Positions 8,158 through 16,709 of a DNA stretch of 64,000 bases are shown here, piece after piece. The stretch is from the NCBI RefSeq assembly GCF_000768705.1, contig NZ_AVPJ01000005.1, positions 62,001-126,000 of the forward strand, written 5' to 3'. Within the stretch, counting starts at the first letter, position 1; each line of letters starts with the position of its first letter. The translations under genes were made by a program, and so were the position numbers. The stretch is from Knoellia sinensis KCTC 19936. Lineage in GTDB: Bacteria > Actinomycetota > Actinomycetes > Actinomycetales > Dermatophilaceae. The notes beneath the pieces were generated by a model that saw only the letters and a list, made by a program, of their open reading frames with translations, was not told where the DNA came from and made no database searches.

Positions 8158-8919
8158 ATGGCGCTCAGCGATGTCCTCTACACGGCATACGAGCGTCGTC
8201 TCGCGAAACACCTTGGGCCGGAAAGCATCCCGCGCCACGTCGGGGTCATGCTCGACGGCAACCGCCGGTGGGCCAAGGCGAGGGGGGCGGGGACGAGTGA
8301 GGGGCACCAGGCGGGCGCCGACAACATCGCCAACCTGCTGAGCTGGTGCGAGGAGGTCGGCGTCGAGGTCGTCACCCTGTGGCTGCTCTCGACCGACAAC
8401 CTGACCCGTGCGGAGTCGGAGCTGCGTCCCCTGCTCGGAATCATCGAGCGGGCGGTGGACGCGCTGGCCGACACTGGGCGCTGGCGCATCCACATCGTCG
8501 GGGCGCTGACCCTCCTCCCCGCGGCGACTCGCGGGCGTCTCGAAGCTGCCGCGGCGCGCACCGCCGACGTCGACGGGATGCTCGTCAACGTGGCGGTCGG
8601 CTACGGCGGGCGCCGTGAGATCGCGGACGCGGTGAAATCACTGCTGCTCGAGCATGCCGACCTCGGGACGTCGATCGAGGAGCTCGCCGAGCTCCTCGAC
8701 GTCGAGCACATCGCGGAGCACCTCTACACGAAGGGCCAGCCGGACCCCGACCTCGTGATCCGGACGTCGGGGGAGCAGCGATTGGGCGGGTTCCTCCTGT
8801 GGCAGAGCGCGCATTCGGAGTTCTACTTCTGCGAGGCCTACTGGCCCGACTTCCGCAAGGTCGACTTCCTGCGGGCCCTGCGCGCCTTCGGGGAGCGGCA
8901 CCGCCGCTTCGGCTCCTGA
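8158..8919 (+). CDS. Cis-prenyltransferase (isoprenyl diphosphate synthase)
   Basis: 253 residues. The undecaprenyl/polyprenyl synthase fold is clear: HVGVMLDGNRRWAK (catalytic Asp and diphosphate site, about residues 27-40), TLWLLSTDNLTR near 80, and RTSGEQRLGGFLLWQSAHSE near 205, the conserved substrate-binding block. These enzymes add isopentenyl units in cis geometry to make lipid carriers for cell-wall synthesis. Its position next to hemolysin III and phoH matches the mycobacterial Rv1086 short-chain Z-farnesyl synthase. Chain length cannot be decided from sequence here. The start is fixed by the leaderless -10 element. Confidence 0.9.
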   Translation: MALSDVLYTAYERRLAKHLGPESIPRHVGVMLDGNRRWAKARGAGTSEGHQAGADNIANLLSWCEEVGVEVVTLWLLSTDNLTRAESELRPLLGIIERAVDALADTGRWRIHIVGALTLLPAATRGRLEAAAARTADVDGMLVNVAVGYGGRREIADAVKSLLLEHADLGTSIEELAELLDVEHIAEHLYTKGQPDPDLVIRTSGEQRLGGFLLWQSAHSEFYFCEAYWPDFRKVDFLRALRAFGERHRRFGS

Positions 8920-9013
8920 GCTCGGCGCAAGTCACACCCATCACATCAGCCTCACCCGCCACGCCAGTCCCGCACATTCGGGTGACGGTCGTGTGAACAC
9001 CTCGACACACCCC

Positions 9014-9038
9014 CGTGCTTGCGTGACACGCAAGCACG
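9014..9038. promoter_or_regulatory. Palindromic operator candidate upstream of phoH
   Basis: Perfect 11-bp arms (CGTGCTTGCGT) around a 3-base centre. It lies where the -35 region would be for a -10-like TAGCGT at 9048-9053, about 180 bases before phoH. The odd number of base pairs and the tight centre fit a dimeric regulator site better than a terminator. Confidence 0.4.
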
Positions 9039-9096
9039 AGCCAGTCGTAGCGTCAGCGGTGACGCACCACCCCGGTGCGTTCGGGAGGCCCATCGC

Positions 9097-9192
9097 ATGG
9101 AGCACACCACGCTCCGGAGGAGGGACCGGACCCGGCTCCCTGCTCGTGGGGGGCCGCCCGGGATCCACACCTTCGAGTCAGCGCACCTCTGA
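9097..9192 (+). CDS. Possible arginine-rich 31-residue leader peptide
   Basis: ATG 9097 has GGGAGG at 9083-9088, a good ribosome site. The peptide begins MEHTTLRRRDRTRLPARG, with six arginines within 11 residues, two of them consecutive AGG codons, which are rare in this DNA. Its stop TGA 9190-9192 falls in the loop of a 7-bp hairpin just before the phoH ribosome site. The arrangement resembles an attenuating or stalling leader peptide. It is not similar to the roughly 70-90 residue PhoAT partner of mycobacterial PhoH2. No homologue search was possible. Confidence 0.35.
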   Translation: MEHTTLRRRDRTRLPARGGPPGIHTFESAHL

Positions 9193-9200
9193 TGGTGCGC
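9181..9200 (+). promoter_or_regulatory. Hairpin overlapping the leader-ORF stop before phoH
   Basis: GCGCACC 9181-9187 pairs with GGTGCGC 9194-9200 around a TCTGAT loop that contains the leader stop codon. The phoH ribosome site TAGGAG begins 4 bases further on. Ribosome movement on the leader would open or close this stem, so it could tie phoH translation to leader translation. Confidence 0.4.
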
Positions 9201-9216
9201 GCCTAGGAGCCCCGCC

Positions 9217-10662
9217 GTGGCCACGACCTCGAGTTCGACCTCCACCTCACCGAAGACCTCCACCGGGAAGACCGGGCAGCGCAAGCGCGCGACCGGGGGC
9301 CAGGGGGTGAAGGGGGCGACCGAGGCCGTGCCCGACACGTCCACGGCCGCGCCTGCGACCAGCGGGAGCTCTCGGACCTACGTCCTCGACACCTCGGTTC
9401 TCCTCTCCGACCCGCGGGCGATCCTGCGCTTCAAGGAGCACGAGGTCGTCCTCCCCGTCGTCGTCGTCACCGAACTCGAAGGCAAACGGCACCACCCCGA
9501 ACTCGGCTACTTCGCGCGCACCGCGCTCCGGCTGCTCGATGACCTGCGGATCAAGGCCGGCCGGCTCGATGCGCCCGTCCCGGTGGGGGACGCGGGGGGC
9601 ACGTTGCGGGTCGAGCTCAACCACACGGACCCCTCGTCGCTCCCTGCCGGCTTCCGGCTCGGGGACAACGACACTCGGATCCTGTCGGTCGCCAAGAACC
9701 TCTCCAACGAGGGGCGCGCCGTCACGATCGTGAGCAAGGACCTGCCGATGCGGGTCAAGGCCTCGGCGTGCGGCATGGAGGCCCAGGAATACCGCGCCGA
9801 ACTCGCCGTCGACTCCGGCTGGACCGGCATGGACGAGGTTGAGGTCACCGTCGAGGAGATGGATCACCTCTACGAGTACGGCCGCCTCGAGCACCTTGGT
9901 GCCGCAGAACTGCCGTGCCACACGGGCCTGAAGCTCCTCTCACCTCGCGGCAGTGGCCTCGGCCGGGTCGGCGCGGACAAGCAGGTCCGCCTGGTCAAGG
10001 GCGACCGCGACGCCTTCGGGCTCCACGGACGCAGCGCCGAGCAGCGGATCGCGCTCGACATCCTCCTCGACCCCGACATCGGCATCGTGAGCCTCGGCGG
10101 CCGTGCCGGCACCGGCAAGTCGGCGCTCGCCCTCTGCGCCGGGCTCGAGGCCGTGATGGAGCGGCGCCAGCAGCGCAAGGTCGTCGTCTTCCGCCCCCTG
10201 TATGCCGTCGGTGGTCAGGAGCTCGGCTACCTGCCCGGGTCCGAGCAGGAGAAGATGAACCCGTGGGGCCAAGCGGTCTTCGACACCCTCTCGGCGCTCG
10301 TGTCGCGTGAGGTGGTCGAGGAGGTCCTCGACCGCGGGATGCTCGAGGTCCTGCCCCTGACGCACATCCGCGGGCGCTCACTGCACGATGCGTTCGTCAT
10401 CGTCGACGAGGCCCAGTCGCTCGAGCGCAACGTCCTGCTCACGGTGCTCTCGCGCATCGGCCAGAACTCCAAGGTCGTCATGACTCACGACGTCGCGCAG
10501 CGCGACAATCTGCGAGTCGGTCGCCATGACGGTGTTGCAGCGGTCATCGAGAAGCTCAAGGGCCACCCGCTCTTCGCGCACGTCACGCTGACCCGTTCGG
10601 AGCGCAGCCCCATCGCGGCCCTCGTGACCGACCTGCTCGAGTCCGAGGACGGGCTCGCCTGA
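9217..10662 (+). CDS. PIN-PhoH fusion (PhoH2-type RNase/helicase)
   Basis: 481 residues. After a Thr/Ser/Lys-rich N-terminus of about 50 residues there is a PIN nuclease domain with its acidic residues in [17 protein letters not shown] and GDNDTRIL (about 55-190). The C-terminal PhoH ATPase (about 250-475) has Walker [10 protein letters not shown], a Walker B in FVIVDEAQS and a sensor region [11 protein letters not shown]. Mycobacterial PhoH2 is a sequence-specific RNA helicase/RNase. GTG 9217 is preceded by TAGGAG at 7 bases. The 297-base gap upstream is not empty: it holds a palindrome, a leader ORF and a hairpin. A strong hairpin follows. Confidence 0.9.
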   Translation: MATTSSSTSTSPKTSTGKTGQRKRATGGQGVKGATEAVPDTSTAAPATSGSSRTYVLDTSVLLSDPRAILRFKEHEVVLPVVVVTELEGKRHHPELGYFARTALRLLDDLRIKAGRLDAPVPVGDAGGTLRVELNHTDPSSLPAGFRLGDNDTRILSVAKNLSNEGRAVTIVSKDLPMRVKASACGMEAQEYRAELAVDSGWTGMDEVEVTVEEMDHLYEYGRLEHLGAAELPCHTGLKLLSPRGSGLGRVGADKQVRLVKGDRDAFGLHGRSAEQRIALDILLDPDIGIVSLGGRAGTGKSALALCAGLEAVMERRQQRKVVVFRPLYAVGGQELGYLPGSEQEKMNPWGQAVFDTLSALVSREVVEEVLDRGMLEVLPLTHIRGRSLHDAFVIVDEAQSLERNVLLTVLSRIGQNSKVVMTHDVAQRDNLRVGRHDGVAAVIEKLKGHPLFAHVTLTRSERSPIAALVTDLLESEDGLA

Positions 10663-10684
10663 CCCTTCGGTGACCCACCACGAT

Positions 10685-10725
10685 CCGGTATGCCGTCCGC
10701 CCAACTCGGGCGGACGGCATACCGG
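10685..10725. terminator. Perfect 18-bp hairpin after phoH built from two GTATGCCG octamers
   Basis: Arms 10685-10702 and 10708-10725 (CCGGTATGCCGTCCGCCC) are exactly complementary with a 5-base loop AACTC. Each arm contains the octamer GTATGCCG that is over-represented across the window. It is 22 bases after the phoH stop and is a strong terminator candidate despite lacking a T-run. Confidence 0.7.
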
Positions 10726-10750
10726 CATTCCCCACCGACCTTCAACCCGC

Positions 10751-10798
10751 CCTACCGGGCAGGAAGGGCTGTGATCGCAGCACTTCCGGCCCGGTAGG
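10751..10798. repeat. Inverted repeat related to the one after the choD-like gene
   Basis: Arms 10751-10766 and 10783-10798 (CCTACCGGGC...) pair over 16 bases with one mismatch. The loop word GCTGTGATCGC and the flanking CGGCCCG(G)TAGGTC recur at about 43605-43645, so these are two copies of one diverged element. The rest of the 338-base phoH-transglycosylase gap holds the terminator above and the promoter below. Confidence 0.5.
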
Positions 10799-10898
10799 TC
10801 GGAGTTCAGTCCGGAGGGAAAGGTGACGGGTGTGACCCGGGTCACGTGGCCTGGGGGGTGGTGGTCGAGGGTCGTGTGAGCACAATGGAGCGCCCCTT

Positions 10899-10927
10899 TT
10901 GGCCATTCGGGAGTCTTCGCGTACGTT
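10899..10927 (+). promoter_or_regulatory. SigA-like promoter of the transglycosylase gene
   Basis: TTGGCC 10899-10904 and TACGTT 10922-10927 are separated by 17 bases. The start of transcription would be near 10934, giving a leader of about 66 bases. Confidence 0.5.
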
Positions 10928-10947
10928 GGGTCTCGATTTGGTAACGC

Positions 10948-10971
10948 AGCCCGGCTGCCCACAGCCGGGCT
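10948..10971 (+). promoter_or_regulatory. Leader hairpin before the transglycosylase gene
   Basis: AGCCCGGCT and AGCCGGGCT pair over 9 bases around GCCCAC, flanked by short ACGC/GCGT complementarity. It lies in the predicted 5' untranslated leader, 30 bases before the start codon. A role in attenuation or mRNA stability is possible. It is too short and lacks the conserved elements of the c-di-AMP riboswitch that precedes many actinobacterial rpf-like genes. Confidence 0.4.
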
Positions 10972-11000
10972 GTTGTGCGTCCTGGAGAGGAACCCTTCGT

Positions 11001-11762
11001 ATGAGCAGCAGCAGGTACCGCGGTCGTCACCGCGGGCGCCACGCGCGTCCATCCGAAGCACCCCTGACGCAGGCTCTGGGTGTCGTGCGCCGTCCCACGG
11101 TCACGGCCGGACTGGCCCTGGCGCTCGTCGGGACCGGAGCGGTGGGCGTCAGCGCCAACGACGCCGTGGCCGACTCGGAGCCCTTCGCCCTGAACTCCGC
11201 CGCTTCTGCGGTCGCGGCGCTGACGGCCCGCGAGAGTGCCGACGACAACTCGCGGATCTCTCGCGACCGTTCGGGGGCCAATGCCCAGCGCGCAGCGCTC
11301 GGCGCGAAGGCCGAGGCGGAGGCCAAGGCCAAGGCTGAAGCAGATGCGAAGGTGGCCAAGGCCAAGGCCGACGCAGCCGCCAAGGCACGCGCAGCCGCAG
11401 CCCAGAAGGCCGCGCGCGACAAGGCCCGCGACTCGGCGATCGCCAACGCGAAGAAGGACCCGCGGGCGGCAGCCCGTGCCATGGCCCTCGACGAGTACGG
11501 CTGGGGCGACTCGCAGTGGCGCTGCCTCAACCTCCTCTGGGAGGGCGAGAGCTCGTGGCGCTACACGGCCGAGAATCCGTCATCGGGCGCCTACGGCCTC
11601 CCCCAGAGCCTCCCGGCCAGCAAGATGGCGAAGTTCGGCGCGGACTACCGCACGAACCCGATCACCCAGATCAAGTGGGGCCTCTGGTACATCGACGTGT
11701 CCTACGGCAACCCCTGCAACGCCTGGGAGTTCTGGAACAACCGCTACCCCCACTGGTACTGA
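11001..11762 (+). CDS. Secreted lytic transglycosylase-like (SLT/Rpf-fold) protein
   Basis: 253 residues. A basic N-terminus and a hydrophobic segment at about 35-55 (VTAGLALALVGTGAVGVSA) form a signal peptide or anchor. An Ala/Lys-rich helical coiled coil follows at about 85-155. The C-terminal 75 residues (DEYGWGDSQWRCLNLLWEGE to the Trp-Tyr end) form a lysozyme-like transglycosylase domain with the catalytic Glu in WEGESSW. Proteins of this layout cleave peptidoglycan during growth or resuscitation. ATG 11001 has GGAGAGG about 10 bases upstream. An in-frame extension to 10899 runs through the promoter and hairpin and is rejected. Confidence 0.85.
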   Translation: MSSSRYRGRHRGRHARPSEAPLTQALGVVRRPTVTAGLALALVGTGAVGVSANDAVADSEPFALNSAASAVAALTARESADDNSRISRDRSGANAQRAALGAKAEAEAKAKAEADAKVAKAKADAAAKARAAAAQKAARDKARDSAIANAKKDPRAAARAMALDEYGWGDSQWRCLNLLWEGESSWRYTAENPSSGAYGLPQSLPASKMAKFGADYRTNPITQIKWGLWYIDVSYGNPCNAWEFWNNRYPHWY

Positions 11763-11786
11763 GTCCCAGCTGAGCGCGGGAGCGCC

Positions 11787-12788
11787 TCAGAGGCGGCGGA
11801 GTCGGATGTTCGTCACCGCGTGGTCCTCGCCCTTGGTCAGGACCAGGGTCGCGCGGTCCTTGGTGGGCATGACGTTCTTGATGAGGTTCGGCTCGTTGAT
11901 CCGCTCCCAGATGCCCGCCGCGGTCTCCTCGGCCTCGGCGTCGGTGAGCGCCGCATAACGGTGGAAGTACGACTCGGGGTCAGCGAACGCCGTCTCCCGG
12001 AGGTCGAGGAACCGCTCGATGTACCACGTGCGCAGCTGATCCACCGGGGCGTCGACGTAGACCGAGAAGTCGAAGTAGTCCGACAGCACCTGACGCGTCC
12101 GCTGGTCCGAGCGGACCACCGCCGGCTGGAGCACGTTGAGGCCCTCGACGATGAGGACGTCGGGTTGGTCGATGACGATCTCGGCGCCCGGGACGATGTC
12201 GTAGGTGAGGTGCGAATACACGGGAGCCGACACGGACGGCATACCGGATTTCACGTCCGCGACGAAGCGCAACAGGGCCCGACGGTCGTAGGACTCGGGA
12301 AAACCCTTGCGCTGCAACAGTCCCCGCGCCTCAAGGTCAGCGTTCGGCCGGAGGAACCCGTCGGTCGTGATGAGGTCGACACGGGGCGTCTGCGGCCAGC
12401 GACGGAGCAGTTCGCGCAGGACGCGTGCCGTCGTCGACTTGCCGACGGCCACCGATCCGGCGATCCCGATGACGAACGGCACCTTGGCCGGCCGCTCCCC
12501 GAGGAAGTCGGTGGTGACGCGGTGCAGCCCGGCCGTGGCGTTGACATAGAAGGCGAGCAGTCGCGACAGGGGGAGATAGACCTCCTCGACCTCGCGCAGG
12601 TCCACCCGGTCACCCAGGCCGCGCACCCGGGCGATGTCGCCCGGGGTGAGGCTCAGGGGCTGATCCTCCCGCCGTGCGGCCCAGTCGGCGCGGGAGAAGT
12701 CGAGATAGGGCGACAGCGGCACCGCCGGCGGCACTGTCGGCTCGGGCCCGAGAGGGGGCACAGCGGGTGTGGCAGACACACGCGCCAT
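11787..12788 (-). CDS. coaA: Type I pantothenate kinase
   Basis: 333 residues. It phosphorylates pantothenate, the first committed step of coenzyme A synthesis. It has the P-loop GSVAVGKST, then [22 protein letters not shown] and [10 protein letters not shown], all hallmarks of the bacterial CoaA (PanK-I) fold. ATG 12788 is preferred to ATG 12818 because the latter overlaps the promoter zone of the divergent glmS and lacks a ribosome site. The gene is close to phoH as in mycobacteria. It converges with the transglycosylase gene, with only 24 bases between stops. Confidence 0.94.
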   Translation of the reverse strand: MARVSATPAVPPLGPEPTVPPAVPLSPYLDFSRADWAARREDQPLSLTPGDIARVRGLGDRVDLREVEEVYLPLSRLLAFYVNATAGLHRVTTDFLGERPAKVPFVIGIAGSVAVGKSTTARVLRELLRRWPQTPRVDLITTDGFLRPNADLEARGLLQRKGFPESYDRRALLRFVADVKSGMPSVSAPVYSHLTYDIVPGAEIVIDQPDVLIVEGLNVLQPAVVRSDQRTRQVLSDYFDFSVYVDAPVDQLRTWYIERFLDLRETAFADPESYFHRYAALTDAEAEETAAGIWERINEPNLIKNVMPTKDRATLVLTKGEDHAVTNIRLRRL

Positions 12789-12873
12789 TGTGGCGCACTT
12801 GCGCCACGGCCGTGGCAAAGCGCCTCGTGCGAGGGCGCGGTTCCCACGGTTCGGGGATGGGCAGGCGGGGCAT

Positions 12874-12886
12874 TACGCTTGCCGCC
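12874..12886 (+). promoter_or_regulatory. Candidate leaderless -10 element for glmS
   Basis: TACGCT 12874-12879, 7 bases, then ATG 12887. It lies in the 98-base gap between the divergent coaA and glmS starts. No glmS ribozyme-like leader is possible if this start is right. Confidence 0.45.
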
Positions 12887-14746
12887 ATGTGTGGAATCGT
12901 GGGATATGTCGGCAAGGCCATGGACGAGCGTGCTGAGGACGTCGTCATGGAGGGCCTCGCCCGTCTGGAGTACCGCGGCTACGACTCGGCCGGCATCGCG
13001 CTCGTCACCGACGGCGGCGTCGAGTCCGAGAAGCGCGCCGGCAAGCTCGAGAACCTCCGCGGTGCCCTCGAGGCGCACCCGCTGAGCGGCTCGCGCACGG
13101 CGATCGGCCACACCCGCTGGGCCACGCACGGTGGACCCACCGACGGCAACGCCCACCCGCACCACGGTGGCGACGACGACAAGCTCGCCCTGATCCACAA
13201 CGGCATCATCGAGAACTTCCACTCGCTCAAGAAGGAGCTCCTCGCCGAGGGCGTGACCTTCCGCAGCGAGACCGACACCGAGGTTGCGGCCAAGCTCGTC
13301 GGGCGCGCGTTCGACGAGACCGGCGACATCACCACGGCGATGCAGCAGGTCGTCAACCGTCTCGAGGGTGCGTTCACCCTCCTTGCCGTGCACGCCGACC
13401 AGCCCGGCGTCGTCGTCGGTGCCCGCCGCAACAGCCCGCTCGTCGTCGGCCTCGGTGAGGGCGAGAACTTCCTCGGCTCCGACGTCGCCGCCTTCATCGG
13501 CTACACCCGCAACGCCCTCGAGCTCGGCCAGGACCAGATCGTCACGATCACGCCCGAGGGGCACGAGGTCATCAACTTCGACGGCTCACCCGCGGAGGGC
13601 AAGGCCTACGAGGTCACCTGGGACGCCGCGGCCGCCGAGAAGGGCGGCTACCCGACCTTCATGGAGAAGGAGATCTTCGACCAGCCCCACGCGGTTCAGG
13701 ACACCCTCCTGGGTCGCACCGACGAGACCGGCCGCCTCGTCCTCGACGAGCTCCGCATCAGCGAGGAGCAGCTCAAGAACGTCGACCGCATCACCGTTGT
13801 CGCGTGCGGCACCGCGGCCTACGCCGGCATGGTCGCGAAGTACGCCATCGAGCACTGGACGCGGATCCCCGTCGAGGTCGCCCTCGCGCACGAGTTCCGC
13901 TACTCGGACCCGATCGTCAACGAGCGCAGCCTCGTCGTGAGCATCAGCCAGTCCGGCGAGACCATGGACACCCTCATGGCCGTCAAGCACGCCCGCGAGC
14001 TCGGCGCCCTGACGATCTCCGTGTGCAACACGCACGGCTCGACGATCCCGCGCGAGTCCGACGCGGTGCTCTACACGCACGCCGGCCCTGAGATCGCCGT
14101 CGCCTCGACCAAGGCGTTCCTCGCGCAGATCACCGCCTGCTACGTCCTCGGCCTCTACCTCGCCCAGCTGCGCGGTGGCGCCTACGCCGACGACGCCCAG
14201 GCGGTCATGAAGGAGCTGCACGAGGTCCCCGCCAAGATCGAGGAGCTCCTCGGCACGATGGACCGGGTCAAGGAGATCGCCCGCTTCATGGCGGACACCC
14301 GCTCGGTCCTCTTCCTCGGCCGCAACGTCGGCTTCCCCATCGCCATGGAGGGTGCGCTCAAGCTCAAGGAGCTCGCCTACATCCACGCAGAGGGCTTCGC
14401 CGCCGGTGAGCTCAAGCACGGCCCGATCGCGCTCATCGACGCAGGCCAGCCGGTCTTCATCGTCGTCCCCGGCCCGGACACGCCGCACGAGCTGCACAAG
14501 AAGGTCGTCTCCAACATCCAAGAGATCCGCGCTCGTGGCGCCCGCACGATCGTCATCGCGCAGGAGGGTGACGAGGACGTCGTGCCCTTCGCCGACGAGG
14601 TCATCCGTGTGCCCCAGACCTCGCCGCTGCTCCAGCCGCTCCTCACGGTCGTGCCGCTCCAGGTCTTCGCCCTGCACCTCTCGACGGCCAAGGGCCTCGA
14701 CGTCGACCAGCCGCGGAACCTCGCCAAGAGCGTCACGGTCGAGTGA
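12887..14746 (+). CDS. glmS: Glutamine-fructose-6-phosphate aminotransferase
   Basis: 619 residues. GlmS makes glucosamine-6-phosphate from fructose-6-phosphate and glutamine for peptidoglycan and, in this kind of host, mycothiol. Cys2 in MCGIVGYVG is the glutaminase nucleophile of the N-terminal class II amidotransferase domain (1-240, with RGYDSAGIAL and GHTRWATHG). Two SIS sugar-isomerase domains follow (about 290-420 and 460-600; SQSGETMDTL and EGALKLKELAYIHAEG). The end NLAKSVTVE is the canonical GlmS C-terminus. The open frame upstream of 12887 overlaps coaA and is not used. Confidence 0.96.
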   Translation: MCGIVGYVGKAMDERAEDVVMEGLARLEYRGYDSAGIALVTDGGVESEKRAGKLENLRGALEAHPLSGSRTAIGHTRWATHGGPTDGNAHPHHGGDDDKLALIHNGIIENFHSLKKELLAEGVTFRSETDTEVAAKLVGRAFDETGDITTAMQQVVNRLEGAFTLLAVHADQPGVVVGARRNSPLVVGLGEGENFLGSDVAAFIGYTRNALELGQDQIVTITPEGHEVINFDGSPAEGKAYEVTWDAAAAEKGGYPTFMEKEIFDQPHAVQDTLLGRTDETGRLVLDELRISEEQLKNVDRITVVACGTAAYAGMVAKYAIEHWTRIPVEVALAHEFRYSDPIVNERSLVVSISQSGETMDTLMAVKHARELGALTISVCNTHGSTIPRESDAVLYTHAGPEIAVASTKAFLAQITACYVLGLYLAQLRGGAYADDAQAVMKELHEVPAKIEELLGTMDRVKEIARFMADTRSVLFLGRNVGFPIAMEGALKLKELAYIHAEGFAAGELKHGPIALIDAGQPVFIVVPGPDTPHELHKKVVSNIQEIRARGARTIVIAQEGDEDVVPFADEVIRVPQTSPLLQPLLTVVPLQVFALHLSTAKGLDVDQPRNLAKSVTVE

Positions 14747-14776
14747 CCTCGTGCCGGTGAGGGGCGGGGCGCAGCG

Positions 14777-15127
14777 ATGATCGTCGGCACCGGCATCGAC
14801 GTCGTCGACATCCCGCGCTTCGCCGAGACGCTGGAGCGCACCCCGGGACTGCGCACGCGCCTCTTCACCGAGGCCGAGCGTCAGTTGCCGATGCGTTCTC
14901 TCGCGGCGCGGTTCGCAGCGAAGGAGGCTCTCGCCAAGGCGCTGGGCGCACCTGCCGGTCTGGCGTGGACCGACGTCACCGTCGTGCGCGGCGAGGACGG
15001 GCGCCCGCACATCGTCATGCAGGGCACGGTGCAGGCCCGCGCCGACGAGCTCGGCGTGAAGCACATGCACGTGTCGCTGTCCCACGACGCCGGGATCGCC
15101 TCCGCCGTCGTCATCGCCGAGTCGTGA
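14777..15127 (+). CDS. acpS: Holo-[acyl-carrier-protein] synthase
   Basis: 116 residues, normal for the family. It transfers 4'-phosphopantetheine from CoA to acyl carrier protein. [12 protein letters not shown] at the N-terminus holds the magnesium-binding Asp, and [12 protein letters not shown] near residue 48 is the second conserved block; [13 protein letters not shown] closes the fold. It is 30 bases after glmS and 10 before nnrE-nnrD and probably co-transcribed with them. Proximity to coaA and glmS groups CoA and cell-wall precursor functions. Confidence 0.93.
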   Translation: MIVGTGIDVVDIPRFAETLERTPGLRTRLFTEAERQLPMRSLAARFAAKEALAKALGAPAGLAWTDVTVVRGEDGRPHIVMQGTVQARADELGVKHMHVSLSHDAGIASAVVIAES

Positions 15128-15137
15128 GAGGTTCCCC

Positions 15138-16628
15138 GTGATCGAGGCCTGGTCGCCAGAGGACGTGTATGCCGCGGAGTCGGCGCTCGAGGACGAGCTC
15201 GCCTCCGGTGAACTCATGGCGCGAGCCGTCGAAGGGCTTGCCGAGGTCGTCGCCGCTCGGGTCTCGCAGCTCGGTGCCGAGACGGTCGTCGCGCTCGTCG
15301 GGCCGGGCAACAACGGCGCAGACGCCCTGTATGCCGTGGCGCACCTTGCCGAGACCGGTGTCAGCTGTGCGGCTGCGCTGGATCTCGAGCGGGTCCACGA
15401 GGGGGCTCTCGAGGCAGCCAGGGGCGCGGGTGTCGTGCTCGTGTCCGGTGCCGAGGCGCTCGAGCACATCGCCGAGGCCGACATCGTGGTCGACGGGATC
15501 GTCGGGTTGGGAGGGCGTCCGGGACTGCCCGAGGCGGCGGCTGGATGGGTCGCGGCGATTCCCGACGACGCGCATGTCATCGCCGTGGACCTGCCGTCGG
15601 GCCAAGCTGCGGACGGGAGCGGGTTCGACCCCGACGGCGTCCTTGCCGACGAGACGGTGACGTTCTCAGTGGCCAAGCCTGTGCACCTGCTCCCACCGAC
15701 CGAGCAGGCGTGCGGCACGCTCACCGTGGTCGACATCGGCCTGATGTTCGACACCGACCCGGCTGTCGTGCGACTGACCTTCGACGACGTCGCCAACCTC
15801 TGGCCGGTGCCCGGACCCGACGACGACAAGTACTCCCGCGGCGTCGTGGGGATCGTCGCCGGCAGTGAGAACTATTCGGGCGCAGCGGTGCTCGCCGTGA
15901 CTGCTGCCGTCGAGGCCGGCGCGGGCATGGTCCGCTACGTCGGCACGCCGACGCCCGACGGGCTCGTCCGTGCCGCCGTCCCCGAAGCAGTCCATGGCGA
16001 CGGCCGGGTTCAGGCATGGGTCGTCGGTCCGGGGCTCGACATCACGAGCACCCGTCGTGAGGCGGCAACCCAGCTCGAGGTGGCCCGGGCCGCGCTCGCA
16101 GGCTCAGAGCCGGTGCTCGTCGACGCCACCGGGCTGGACCTGATCGACGACGACGTCATCGAGACGCGGGCGGGTCGGGCCACCCTGCTCACACCCCACG
16201 CTGGCGAGCTCGCGAGGCTGCTCACCCGACTCGGCCCCAGCCGTCGCTCCCGCAAGACCGTGACTGTCGAGCGCAGCGCGGTCGAGGCAGAGCCACTCCG
16301 CCACGCCCGCGCGCTCGCCGAACGCACTGGGGCCACCGTGCTCCTCAAGGGCTCGACCACCCTCGTCGTGCCTGCCGACCCGGCTGAGCCGGTGTTCTCC
16401 CAGGCCGACGCGCCGCCGTGGCTCGCCACCGCTGGCGCGGGCGACGTCCTCGCCGGGCTCATCGGCACGCTCCTCGCGGCGGGGCTCGACCCGGCCGAGG
16501 CAGGGGCTCTCGGGGCCCTGGTGCACGGGGTGTCTGCGGACCGAGCCAGCGCGGGAGGCCCGGTGCGGGCACTCAAGGTTGCACACGGCATACCGGAAGC
16601 AGTGGCGCACCTCCTCACCCGCCGCTGA
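15138..16628 (+). CDS. Bifunctional NAD(P)HX epimerase / ADP-dependent dehydratase
   Basis: 496 residues, a fusion of the two NAD(P)HX repair enzymes. The N-terminal YjeF_N epimerase (about 1-205) has GPGNNGADALYAVAHL and VVDGIVGLGG. The C-terminal YjeF_C dehydratase (about 220-490) has KYSRGVVGIVAGSENYSGA, LLTPHAGELARLL and the ATP-site TAGAGDVLAGLIGTLLA. Together they restore hydrated NADH or NADPH. The start is GTG 15138, 10 bases after acpS. Equivalent fused genes are called nnr. It contains one of the five ATA isoleucine codons I attribute to the GTATGCCG octamer (near 16587). Confidence 0.92.
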   Translation: MIEAWSPEDVYAAESALEDELASGELMARAVEGLAEVVAARVSQLGAETVVALVGPGNNGADALYAVAHLAETGVSCAAALDLERVHEGALEAARGAGVVLVSGAEALEHIAEADIVVDGIVGLGGRPGLPEAAAGWVAAIPDDAHVIAVDLPSGQAADGSGFDPDGVLADETVTFSVAKPVHLLPPTEQACGTLTVVDIGLMFDTDPAVVRLTFDDVANLWPVPGPDDDKYSRGVVGIVAGSENYSGAAVLAVTAAVEAGAGMVRYVGTPTPDGLVRAAVPEAVHGDGRVQAWVVGPGLDITSTRREAATQLEVARAALAGSEPVLVDATGLDLIDDDVIETRAGRATLLTPHAGELARLLTRLGPSRRSRKTVTVERSAVEAEPLRHARALAERTGATVLLKGSTTLVVPADPAEPVFSQADAPPWLATAGAGDVLAGLIGTLLAAGLDPAEAGALGALVHGVSADRASAGGPVRALKVAHGIPEAVAHLLTRR

Positions 16629-16709
16629 TTCCGCAACGTCAGCGGCAACGGCTCCTAGAGCGACCCTTGACGCTGACGCAAGGAAAGCCGACCTAGACTT
16701 GTCGGTCTC

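Noticed and set aside
10930-11000. c-di-AMP (ydaO) riboswitch before the transglycosylase gene
   Set aside because: The leader is only about 66 bases with one 9-bp hairpin; the conserved ydaO core elements are not present.
12789-12886. glmS ribozyme upstream of glmS
   Set aside because: The gap to coaA is 98 bases, has no ribozyme-like core, and the predicted message is leaderless. The ribozyme is typical of Firmicutes.
13586-15829. 747-codon minus-strand open frame across glmS, acpS and nnr
   Set aside because: Antisense shadow; three recognised genes lie on the plus strand.
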